Positions 56,801 through 64,000 of a stretch of DNA of 64,000 bases are shown here, piece by piece (position 1 is the stretch's first letter; the number at the start of each line of letters is the position of its first letter). Source of the DNA: Echinarachnius parma. Taxonomy: Eukaryota > Echinodermata > Echinoidea > Clypeasteroida > Echinarachniidae. The DNA lies in contig JBAMJV010003042.1 in assembly GCA_037951105.1 (NCBI GenBank), positions 352,501 through 416,500 on the forward strand. The letters are read 5' to 3'. The notes beneath the pieces were generated by a model that worked only from the letters and a program-made list of their open reading frames with translations, did not search any database and was not told the DNA's origin. Position numbers and translations under genes: made by a program.

Positions 56801-59800
56801 CAAAACCGGCGCAGTGTCCAGTCTTCCCCTTGTAGTGTCTTTGGTTATGATTAAATCAAACCTGCTCTACGTTCACACACACAGAGCATATATCGCACAA
56901 CAGCTGGTTTCCAGGTGGCAGCCGAACCCCCCCCCCCCCCGAACATCGTATAAGTGCGCAGTTTGCTACTGCGCAGTGTGTTGTCTTTTTTCTGTATGCT
57001 GTCTTCTGTGTGCGCGCGAACGTTCAAGTTAAGCCACGCCCAGTTAGTCATGATTAGCGAGTTATGGTCGTTCACACACGGAATAAGCGTGATTCTATAG
57101 TCAGCTCTCGTACGAAACGACGATAAAACCCGAGTTTCGTTAGTGATATACGTCGTTTCGTTAGTAAGCGTTCAGACACAGACATTTTTAATGAGAAGCT
57201 GATTCTATAGTCAGCTGCTGATTCTTTAGTCATGATTAAGGGATGAAAATGTTGTGTGTGAACACGGGGTTTGGCCCCCGTAAAACGCCCGATCGCCGAA
57301 AACATTTGCGCGCCTGTCTAGTAACGTGAATAGAATACATTATTATAGTAATTTAATTTTTTGAAAAATTAAATTATTTGCATTTATTTATATTTGTCCC
57401 ATTATTTCAATAGTTAAACCTTGTGTTTCATTATATTTGTTATTTAGATCATTTGTAATAATAATACAACAAACAAGTTTGAAAGAGGCAATTTATCCTT
57501 ATGTTTTCTTATTATTGTTTTTACAAATTTTTTTATTTTTATTTGTTTTTGTCATCATTGTTTTTTTTAATTATTATTTTTAAGTATATTTAAAATATTT
57601 CCCCCAAAAACAAACATCTGAAAAGAAACCAAGACCATATAACCAATGTTTTATCTCTCTTTTAGTGAAAATTATATTTATATGTTTTGTACTCGATTTT
57701 TTCGGACTGACATGCTAACAAAAAAGGTCACGTGACTTTGTGATGGTACGCCCATTTTTTTAAAAGACACACCTACAGACACGCTAGACCTAAACGAAAC
57801 AAGGTTACAATGCGGCGTCACCCTCTTGCGTTCTAGAGCAATCAAGATTACTTATAAGATAATTATTTTAAATCTCACCCGGTACGTAAAGCTCAATAGT
57901 TCTGGAAGTGACTGATGCAGAGATACGATAATCACACCTGTATGATCCGGCATCTGAGGCATTGACATTGAGCACCTCAAGTTGGTAGGAATTGGACACT
58001 CCGTATTTGTCTGGTCTCGGAAACAAAGGGTCCCCTTCTTCAAATTTAGTGAATAGCACTTTGTTGGTAGAAGAAGAAGTCTTGATCCATGACAGCGATG
58101 ACACATCGTCGAAATTGGTTTGAGCGTCACATGGTAAGATGGCACTGGCGCCTAGTCTTGCCACCACGATAACTGCATAGACAAATATTTTATTAAATTA
58201 GAAGCTTTTGGGTGGAGAAGGGAACATGAGAGATTTGAAATGATAGTTAGGGAATACGTAGTCGATGGACGTATTGTCTTCCCGAAATATCCTTTTAAAT
58301 CCCGAGGGACAATTCCGCGATGTTCCTAGTCCAGTTTCAGGACGTGATTTGTGAACACACACCCACACACACCATATGCATACACGCCATGCCATACTAT
58401 ACAAGCTCACTACCGCGCGCTCCTTTCGTAATTCTCCCCCAAAATCACAGACCTCAATATTAATTAAGTATGACATACGCCAGCTATCGGCTGAGCTGTG
58501 CTATACTATTTAATAGTGCTAATTAGTAGGCCATCCGGGCAGCGGACTACGATGTTCCCGAAAACTGTAACATGTGTTATGTTTAACATCCTTGTACATT
58601 ACATCTTATACTTACGGCGTGGAACATTCATACAGTCATATACAGCCTTGGAAATAATTATTAGACCAATCACTTTTTGCTCAATTTTTAAGATTGTTTA
58701 CACTATTTTGTCACTTTAATTACATTTTAAAGAAACAAAAGTTCATAAAATATCTAAGGGGGTATAGTCAATGGGATTAGGAATGCCTACAACAGATTTT
58801 ATGTCTTGAACTTGAAGAAAACATGAATTTCATGAATAATTGCATGGATTTTTACCATAAAAAGGTATGGGTTTTATACACACGTTTTCAATGCACAATA
58901 TGGAACTTGTTATGATTTTTTTCTGTAAGTAGTGCTTATATCATGGAAATGGGCAATTCCACGGTAACGGAAGGACATTCAGACACAATTTTGGAACTTC
59001 AATCAAATAATTCCAGGATCCTGCTTTTGATTTTTTATTCTAAATGGCATGTCTTTGATCCTTGTTGGGACACCTTTGATTTCCACTATTTCTAAAATTT
59101 TGACCGCATTATGTAAATTAGATATGGACACTAATGAGGCCGGTAACGGAAGGACGCCAAAATGGACATGGATTTTCAATTTTTTTAGTTATGACCCAAT
59201 CTCTGTGAAGTTACGAGGTTTATCATGTTAAGTTGGCTACTAGTCCATTTCCTTATGTTCACAGAGTATAACACCACCTTTTAAGAAAAATATCTACATT
59301 GGTATATTAATTATGATAAATTAATTACTTCAGTGTTCGGTAAAGGAAGGACGGTAACGGAAGGACCTCTGAAAAGTTTATAGGAATTGTACAATAAAAT
59401 TAATTTTGAAATTTAAAGACCATTTATGAGAAGGAAACATCTCTTTTGTGGTCTAAAATGAGTTTGTATCATAGATAACATATGGACATCACAAGCATTT
59501 ACATTTCTATTTTTTTCTTACTATATTTCATGCTCCAATGGCTATTATTCATGGTCAATCCATGGTAACGGAAGGACACTCAGACACAAATTGTCAACTT
59601 TAAGAAAGACATTTTTAAATACTTGTGTTGTTAGAATAGTCTATTTTGATAACAATACTTCAAAAACATACAGTTTTAAGGTCCCATAATTTTTTTTTTT
59701 TTTTTTTTTTATCTCCGCACATTATTGAATATGCATACAAATGAGGTCGGTAACGGAAGGACACCAAAATGGACAAGGTTTTGTTATCAAATCAGTTTTA

Positions 59801-62335
59801 ACTAAAACTCTGTGATATCAAATAATACAAAATATTTTAAGGGTACACATTTCATTCTCTGAAGTGTTAAGAAGAATTTACTTGTTCTTTGATTAAAATT
59901 TGTCCGCAGATATTTGAGTTATTTCACACAAAGCGGACCAATGTTCGGTAACGGAAGGACATAATGGACTATAATGTATGATATGACACAGTAGGGTCAT
60001 TCCATGTCAAATCACCTTTTAAAAAAGTGAACATTTTCATCGCAGCCCCCTTCAAATTTGCTTATATTTGGTATGTATGATATTTCAACCTTTAAAAGCG
60101 CAAATATTTAAGTTTTAGCCCAATCCGCCCAATGGTTTTGGCGCTATGGTCGATTCTTATGGGGGAGTTTTGTAAGAAATGGGCGTGGGCACCATTTTTC
60201 AAATGGCCATTGTACCTTAACCGTTGGGTCAATTTATTTTGTAATGGTGTCATTGGACTGGGGATGTTATGTGCAATCCATTTATGCCATTTGTGTTCAT
60301 GCATGAGCAAGTTTGGATACGATAACCTTTGACCTTAGATTTTGACCTTCCGTTTTACCTCGTGGATCAAATAATTTTGAGATTTTTTTGGCTTAAATCT
60401 TGGCTTGATATAATTTCTACAACATATGAAAGAATTGGAGATATATTATTTCTTGTTTTTTCTACAGCCTTGTTTTTAGTTTGCAAATTTCATGTAAAAT
60501 TTAATTATTTTAGACCTACACCCATGTCCAAGAATTCTATAGGGGTGTATTGTATAAAAAAAAGACCTATTCAAAGTCATGATCAGAGCCTATTCACACC
60601 CTGGCTCACCACAGTTAAATAGACCTACTAATCCCCATACAATAGAAATCCAGACAAATGGCATCATGGTACAAGGGCCCTGTTGCAGAAAGAGATAAAA
60701 CCAATTGTGAGCCAGATCAAATGTTCTAAATGCACAAATCTGATTGGTTGAAACACTGAAAATTACTAGTCTGACCAGGCTACGCCACTGATAGCTGGCC
60801 ATTGCAGGTATTGTCTCATTATTTGGGTTTTCATTATGAGAGACCAATTTTTGAACATAAATTTTGTCATAATATGTAATATGAGGTACCTTGTCCATCT
60901 GTTACCATGTGTATGGTAACGGAAGGACATTTTCTTTTGTTATTTATTAATTAACGAAGAAACACTGAGTAATACAATTGTTAGCAATGGGAAGGCCTAC
61001 TTGAACTTGCTTTGCACTGAAGATTGGTCTGCTCTCTAACAACTATGTGAGCCACAAAATTAAAAATATTGATTTTTCGGTAACGGAAGGACATTTTCAT
61101 AGGCTGAAAATAGGAAGTCATTGAAGCATAACAAATCAAATAAATCATACAAATTTACTATTTTACGAAATGGTCATATCTCAGGAGTCAGAATAATGGT
61201 TTTTAGGCTTAACTGGGGAAATATAAAACAAACACAGGATCAAAACACTTTTTCACAAAAATGTCAAATTTGTGGGGTTCAATTATGGTTATAAAGATAT
61301 TATAAAAAAAAACTAAAATTATGTAAAACTAAAATTTTCTCATTGAATTCCAAAAATATAGAATTTAAGCTTTGATTTAATACCAAATTTGTATCATAAA
61401 CATGCTTGTAAAATTGTTGGTCAAATGTCCGCTTTGGCGTGGAATTGCCCAAATGTCTTTCCATTCTTTGTGGGGCTTGTTTATGAGTAAAATAATTACT
61501 GATTAGAGTTGCCAAGTGACAGTCAATTGTTCTTATCAAAGAAGTAAGACAAGGTGAAGATGACCTCTATCCTGGGGGAAAAATCAACAAATTTTGCAGT
61601 TTTTATTAAAAATGTATATAAAACCCATGCCTTTTATGTACATGTAATGAATGGACAAAATCCATACAATTTGATTAAAATTCATGTTTTTAATCAAATT
61701 GAAGGCAGAAAATATGTGGTAGGTACCACAAACACCATTGACTATACCCTTTTGGGTATGTCATTAACTAATTTTTCTTTGAAATATTATAAAATGGACA
61801 AAATAGCGTAAAACGTCAACAAAATTGATCAAAAAGTGCTTGGTCTAATAATTGTTTCCAAGGCTGGAGGTAGTCATGAAATTTGGACCCTTTCATAGAA
61901 CATTCTGTTTTCAATTGAAATCATATGACTGAGTTAAACCAGTCAATTACTCTTATTTGGCTAATTCATATGGTAAAATGTAATGTTCAATTAATGAACG
62001 TGCAGAGCGACATAGAGTGTCATATATAGCTGAGGGTGGAGTACTTTTGTACCCCCCCCCCCACACACACACACACACACACGCACACACACATTTCCAC
62101 TGGCGTAGCGACTTACGTAATACCTATTCATCAGGGGGGGGGGGGTGAACGAATAGACCACCCCCTCCCCCCAGTTGAATGTCTACGCCCGTGCACATTT
62201 CATTAACCTGGCTATGGCATTGGGGATTTTTAAAGGCTCGAAAATCAGAAATGTATCCTTACCGTTTTCACCATGAACGTTGAACGCAGTCAAAACATAC
62301 ATAAGAGCCAGTGTGGTACGATAGAAATGCTCCAT
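47664..62335 (-). CDS. Two-Ig-domain type I membrane receptor (signal peptide to tail)
   Basis: Six coding exons on the minus strand, all joined in phase: signal peptide 62263-62335 (ends phase 1), IgV 57879-58172 (1-1), Ig 53461-53763 (1-1), TM 52833-52958 (1-1), microexon 50720-50739 (1-0), tail exon 47664-47864 (opens phase 0). Mature order: IgV, Ig, short stalk, TM with seven consecutive Ile, RWKR stop-transfer, tail. The native tail is Ser/Glu-rich with no tyrosine; the last 19 residues and stop come from a MITE. The ectodomain exon phases match those of the plus-strand receptor at 10.4-20.7 kb. The likely role is a cell-surface receptor or adhesion molecule; immune function is inference. 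All boundaries rest on splice consensus and phase. Confidence 0.75.
48540..48640. repeat. Poly-G run and purine-rich tract
   Basis: A GGGGATGCATCCCC palindrome near 48528, a G run of about 18 at 48553-48570, and an AAGAAGAAAAAAGAAAG purine tract to about 48640. Intronic in the minus-strand gene model's 3' flank. Confidence 0.6.
48879..49833. mobile_element. Large foldback of the CCAGCTAGCCACCTGACGT family (955 bp)
   Basis: The ends match 13965-14299. The interior repeats AAAATGTCCGCCAGCCCAAC and variants of GACATCGGCCCGACATC many times in both orientations, so it looks like an expanded version of the short palindrome. Confidence 0.85.
49960..50430 (+). repeat. Poly-G element followed by an 80-bp direct duplication
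   Basis: CGAGGGAGCGAAGCGACAAC and a G run at about 50030-50049 begin a poly-G family copy. TTTAGCTGTTTAGAAATTGG...GGCTTTGTCCAAGATG occurs at about 50072-50149 and again at 50346-50430. Confidence 0.65.
50720..50739 (-). CDS. Exon 5: 20-nt microexon with NAGNAG acceptor
   Basis: TTGATTTGCAGCAG precedes and GTAAGTGC follows. Using the first AG gives 20 nt (T-G-F-G-L-T-G), using the second gives 17 nt (S-F-G-L-T-G); both enter at phase 1 and exit at phase 0, which fits the next exon. The phase match on both sides is the support. Confidence 0.6.
51059..51902. mobile_element. hAT-like foldback MITE with perfect 8-bp target repeat
   Basis: GTTCGTTT at 51059-51066 and 51895-51902 flanks an 828-bp element with ends GGGTCTTTCCAAAAGGTGAC and the inverse of GTCACCTTATGGAAAGACCC. 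Inner arms of about 245 bp (51091-51335 and 51374-51611) are almost identical inverted copies. An 8-bp target fits hAT. It lies in the intron between exons 4 and 5 of the minus-strand receptor. Confidence 0.9.
52238..52785. mobile_element. TA-type MITE (TTATAAACTGGGCTCCAAAAG)
   Basis: TTATAAACTGGGCTCC...AGAAACTTATCACTT and its inverse at 52738-52785; about 550 bp, adjacent to the TM exon. A SINE-tail fragment (GCGCCT/AGGCGCTTTATAATAA) follows at about 52786-52827. Confidence 0.8.
52833..52958 (-). CDS. Exon 4: stalk and transmembrane segment with poly-Ile
   Basis: 126 bp, phase 1-1, donor GTAAGT. DIPGNKEDSTENN forms the stalk, then LIIVMGVIIPLLSL and seven Ile codons (ATC)7, VRWKR. Two in-frame acceptors 9 nt apart (ATGCAG-GAAATGCAG) allow a three-residue alternative. 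The Ile run is a GAT/ATC microsatellite. Confidence 0.78.
53461..53763 (-). CDS. Exon 3: second Ig domain
   Basis: 303 bp, phase 1-1, acceptor TTGTTTACACACAG, donor GTAATT (weaker). NSLTCKFSGFPANITVSWQR and NTSLVCRVIDGSG give the Cys-Trp-Cys core. Two more Cys near the N-terminus (EECVDDAESTC) may form an extra disulfide. Sequons NIT, NTS, NSS. Confidence 0.78.
54180..54506. repeat. CCCATAGAAACCCATA palindromic repeats plus family A remnant
   Basis: Words such as TTCCCATAGAAACCCATA and TGGGTTTCTATGGGTTGCC alternate in both orientations (54215-54430). The end of a family A TTAA MITE (GCCTTACCAAAACTTTACTACCCC) follows and stops at TTAA 54507-54510. Confidence 0.65.
55165..55930 (-). mobile_element. 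LINE 3' fragment (RT C-terminus and 3'UTR)
   Basis: On the minus strand IVRNSPLYDASKLFNILPMH then LRIIHDVIDI is a CR1-like post-RT segment. The 3'UTR follows with GGCCCTGCTGAAAAACAGC (hairpin) and an A/TAAA tail at about 55180. Confidence 0.7.
55955..56100. repeat. GT-rich microsatellite
   Basis: Interrupted (GT)n with GTATGT units over about 140 bp. Confidence 0.8.
57310..57878. other. AT-rich intronic stretch
   Basis: Low-complexity A/T sequence (ATTTTTTTA runs) between the composite element and Ig exon 2; no gene or clear repeat. Confidence 0.45.
57879..58172 (-). CDS. Exon 2: Ig V-like domain
   Basis: 294 bp, phase 1-1, acceptor TTTGTCTATGCAG, donor GTGAGA. VARLGASAILPCDAQTNF (first Cys), SLSWIKTSSS (Trp), YQLEVLNVNASDAGSYRCDY (DxGxYxC). 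A sequon NAS is present. It is the clearest Ig domain in the window. Confidence 0.85.
58643..61866. mobile_element. 3.2-kb non-autonomous element with GGTAACGGAAGGAC iterons
   Basis: CAGCCTTGGAAATAATTATT at the left is inverted at 61840-61866; inverted similarity continues inward (AAAACCCAT, GTATAGTCAATGG). The interior carries the 14-mer GGTAACGGAAGGAC at about 58963, 59142, 59339 (one mismatch), 59353, 59564, 59749, 59946, 60915 and 61079, all in the same direction. 58920-59160 and 59520-59770 are a degenerate tandem duplication. A block starting GGGTCATTCCATGTCAAATC (from 59995) looks like a nested insertion. No transposase. It lies in intron 1 of the minus-strand receptor. Confidence 0.75.
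62040..62195. repeat. Poly-C, (CA)n and CACTGGCGTAGCG mini-element
   Basis: C run at 62050-62061, (CA)n to 62092, then CACTGGCGTAGCGACTTACG with a G run at 62136-62147 and GTCTACGCCCGTG at the right: a short copy of the GGCGTAGC family. Confidence 0.65.
62263..62335 (-). CDS. Exon 1: start codon and signal peptide
   Basis: MEHFYRTTLALMYVLTAFNV then HGEN, followed by G|GTAAGG: a short n-region, hydrophobic core, likely cleavage around VHG. Phase 1 exit. A pyrimidine-rich acceptor (CTCTTATCCATCTGTCAACAG) ends at 62349, 14 bp before the ATG, so a non-coding first exon probably lies upstream. Confidence 0.78.
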
Positions 62336-62538
62336 TGCGCGGTGATATCTGTTGACAGATGGATAAGAGAGAGATAGAGTGGGGGAGGGGGGTGAGAGGG
62401 GATGGAATTGGGAGGGTTATAGATGTTAATTAGACAAATTTGCAGAATGTATTCATCAGTACACAAATGTGATATATTATAAAATTGTAGTCTTTATGTA
62501 AATAATTGATGTTTTAACTTCTGCAGTTGATGAACAAG

Positions 62539-62886
62539 GGTAGAAACAAATCGAGTGATATAATGCCAAAGAAGGGAAAGACACATTTATCAAAAATTTA
62601 TCTTCAAAATAGGTGTTTTTTAGTTTAAAAAGGACTGTAAATCTCTTTTTGCCGCGCGCTTCGCGCGCATACAGTTTCTCATATTGCAAGTTTAATTTTG
62701 GTTATGGGAACTCACCTTTCGAAATGTGTTGGGTAATGGAATTTCTCAAACGCACACCTCAAACGAAGTTAATTAAACCCTCATCTATAGATAGCACACC
62801 GTCACAGAAAATCAAATAATCTGAAATATATCTTTCAGTCAATTCGGTCCATATGCGCTGAACGCAAATCAAATTGGAATATCATG
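62539..62886. repeat. Dispersed repeat, copy 2 of 2
   Basis: Nearly identical to 13137-13496 in the same orientation, with small indels (GAAGGGAAAG for GAGGGGAAAG, shorter T run). It ends at the same CAAATTGGAATATCATG. Confidence 0.85.
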
Positions 62887-62904
62887 CGGTGGCTGCAGCT
62901 TACC

Positions 62905-63082
62905 CTATTGTCCTATTGAAATTGTATCCATGGCAAATATTCATGGTTTGGTAGACAATACTTAATCCTGAATACTTCACGCAAGTCTCATCGCATGCGG
63001 TAATTGCGGTGACCTATTGAAATTGTATCCATGGCAACGATGCATTGTTTGGTAGACAATGATTTATCCTGAATACTAACCC
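62905..63082. repeat. Tandem duplication, about 100-bp unit
   Basis: CCTATTGAAATTGTATCCAT...GGTAGACAAT...ATCCTGAATACT occurs at about 62910-62982 and 63010-63080. Confidence 0.8.
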
Positions 63083-63406
63083 AGGTAAGCCTCTAGATAT
63101 TTGTGCTTTTCATTAAAAGTTATTTATTCTCATTACACACCCTCACCATTGAAAGGGAGGTATTCAACCGACAGATTTGTATTGTCAGGATTGGGATCGG
63201 CATCCACATGACAACGAAGGGGGGGGGGGGGGGGGGTCTCGGCTCTTGCGCTCTTGAGCCCAAGATTCTCCTTCATGTCCTACAGTTATTATTTGTTTTG
63301 TTTTTCTAACTTGTTTACCGCGGTGGAACCGTGGGGGTGGAAGATGGCAACCTTCTCGTGGTCCACCCTGTTTGGAAACCTTCCTTACTAATGCCATCAA
63401 CCAGAC

Positions 63407-64000
63407 ATGCGCAACCAACAACCTAGTGTATCAGCGATGACTTCCCCAAGTCAATCTACGAATGGCCCTCCTCAGGGCAAAACGTCCCGTAATGGCCCTT
63501 ATCAAGGCCAACCATCTCGCATAATAGGGACATCTCTCCGCATATACCAAATTAATGCGGAAGGTATGTCACGCGCAAAAAGTGACTACCTCGCTAGATC
63601 AACAAAGGATCTCGACATCGACATTATCCTTCTACAAGAAACCCATATCCGTCATGAGACGTGTGCATCTAAGCTCCGCGTCAACGGCTTCAAGCTCATT
63701 GCGGCCGTGCACCACGCCAAGTATGGAGTTGCTACCTACCTTAGACATGACCTGACAGACTTCTGCGTCCTTGAGGAATCCTCCAATAATGACATCTTCA
63801 CGGCCACCGTGAAAGTTGGAGATATAACAATTACAAACATATATAAACCACCAAAAACGAACTGGCCCTCTCCTGCACTTCAGACCCATACCCACCCTGA
63901 AGTCCATGCTGGAGATTTCAACAGTCATCACTCATCCTGGGGCTATGCCAAAGATGACGAGAATGGAGAGCAACTGGATATGTGGGCATCAGCCTGCGAC
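63407..64000 (+). CDS. LINE ORF start: AP endonuclease domain, runs off the window
   Basis: The frame opens at ATG 63407 (first Met after an in-frame stop at 63389) and is open for 198 codons to the window edge. After a Ser/Gln/Pro-rich leader (MRNQQPSVSAMTSPSQS) the endonuclease fold begins: SLRIYQINAEGMSRAKSDYL, DIDIILLQETHIRHET, YGVATYLRHDL, ITNIYKPPK, VHAGDFNSHHSSWGY. QETH and GDFNSHHSSWG carry the catalytic Glu and Asp-Asn. The RT is expected beyond 64000. Its composition is more GC-rich than the other LINEs here. Confidence 0.82.
   Translation, partial: MRNQQPSVSAMTSPSQSTNGPPQGKTSRNGPYQGQPSRIIGTSLRIYQINAEGMSRAKSDYLARSTKDLDIDIILLQETHIRHETCASKLRVNGFKLIAAVHHAKYGVATYLRHDLTDFCVLEESSNNDIFTATVKVGDITITNIYKPPKTNWPSPALQTHTHPEVHAGDFNSHHSSWGYAKDDENGEQLDMWASACD

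Larger units (their letters stand above)
54739..57266. mobile_element. Large composite element with CGTGTTCACACAC ends (2.5 kb)
   Basis: The ends are the same as those of the 400-bp element at 5070-5469 (CGTGTTCACACAC...CTTAATCATGACTAAAGAATC and inverse). A second inverted pair lies inside: 54823-54960 (CACTACAAGGGGAAGACTGG, GAAATTCAGCG complement) against 56690-56845. A LINE 3' fragment (55165-55930) and a GT repeat are inserted in the centre. Confidence 0.8.

Overview
The window is animal genomic DNA: intron-rich genes with phase-matched exons lie in a very dense field of transposons. No prokaryotic signals (operons, Shine-Dalgarno sites, CRISPR) are present. The mix of Ig/FN3 membrane receptors, a TRIM-type NHL-like propeller exon, I-like and CR1/L2/Rex1-like LINEs, tRNA-headed SINEs and many foldback MITEs suggests a marine invertebrate deuterostome, most likely an echinoderm. 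That assignment is inference.

Layout. 1-5.9 kb is a decayed LINE broken in turn by a TTAA-flanked MITE, a second LINE (RT plus RNase H) and a 3-bp-TSD foldback element. 6-10.4 kb holds a GC-rich foldback, a SINE and nested foldbacks with long poly-G/poly-C runs. 10.4-20.7 kb (+ strand) carries the 3' part of a receptor gene: Ig exon, FN3 exon, 21-nt microexon, second FN3-like exon, TM exon and cytoplasmic exons, all phase-compatible. Its tail has two motifs matching the ITIM consensus, and a candidate alternative terminal exon would remove both. 21-23.4 kb holds 3' flank and repeats. 23.4-28.65 kb (- strand) is an I-like LINE with ORF1 and ORF2. 28.7-37 kb is almost entirely MITEs, satellites and poly-G elements. 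37.2-43 kb is a nested element holding an uninterrupted 977-codon LINE ORF (- strand). 44.06-44.94 kb (- strand) is a beta-propeller terminal exon of TRIM/NHL type. 62.3 to 47.7 kb (- strand) is a second receptor gene, complete from signal peptide to tail: SP, IgV, Ig, TM, microexon, tail exon. 48.9-62 kb is introns full of MITEs, including an 828-bp hAT-like foldback with a perfect 8-bp TSD and a 3.2-kb element carrying nine spaced copies of a 14-mer. The right edge (63.4-64 kb, + strand) starts another LINE ORF with an AP endonuclease.

The two receptor genes converge (10.4-20.7 kb + and 62.3-47.7 kb -). Every ectodomain exon is phase 1-1, the arrangement that permits domain shuffling. One gene has ITIM-like tyrosines and the other has a native tail without tyrosine. 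A paired inhibitory/non-inhibitory receptor locus is an attractive reading, but it is inference. Exon boundaries come from GT/AG sites and phase only; no expression data or similarity search was available.
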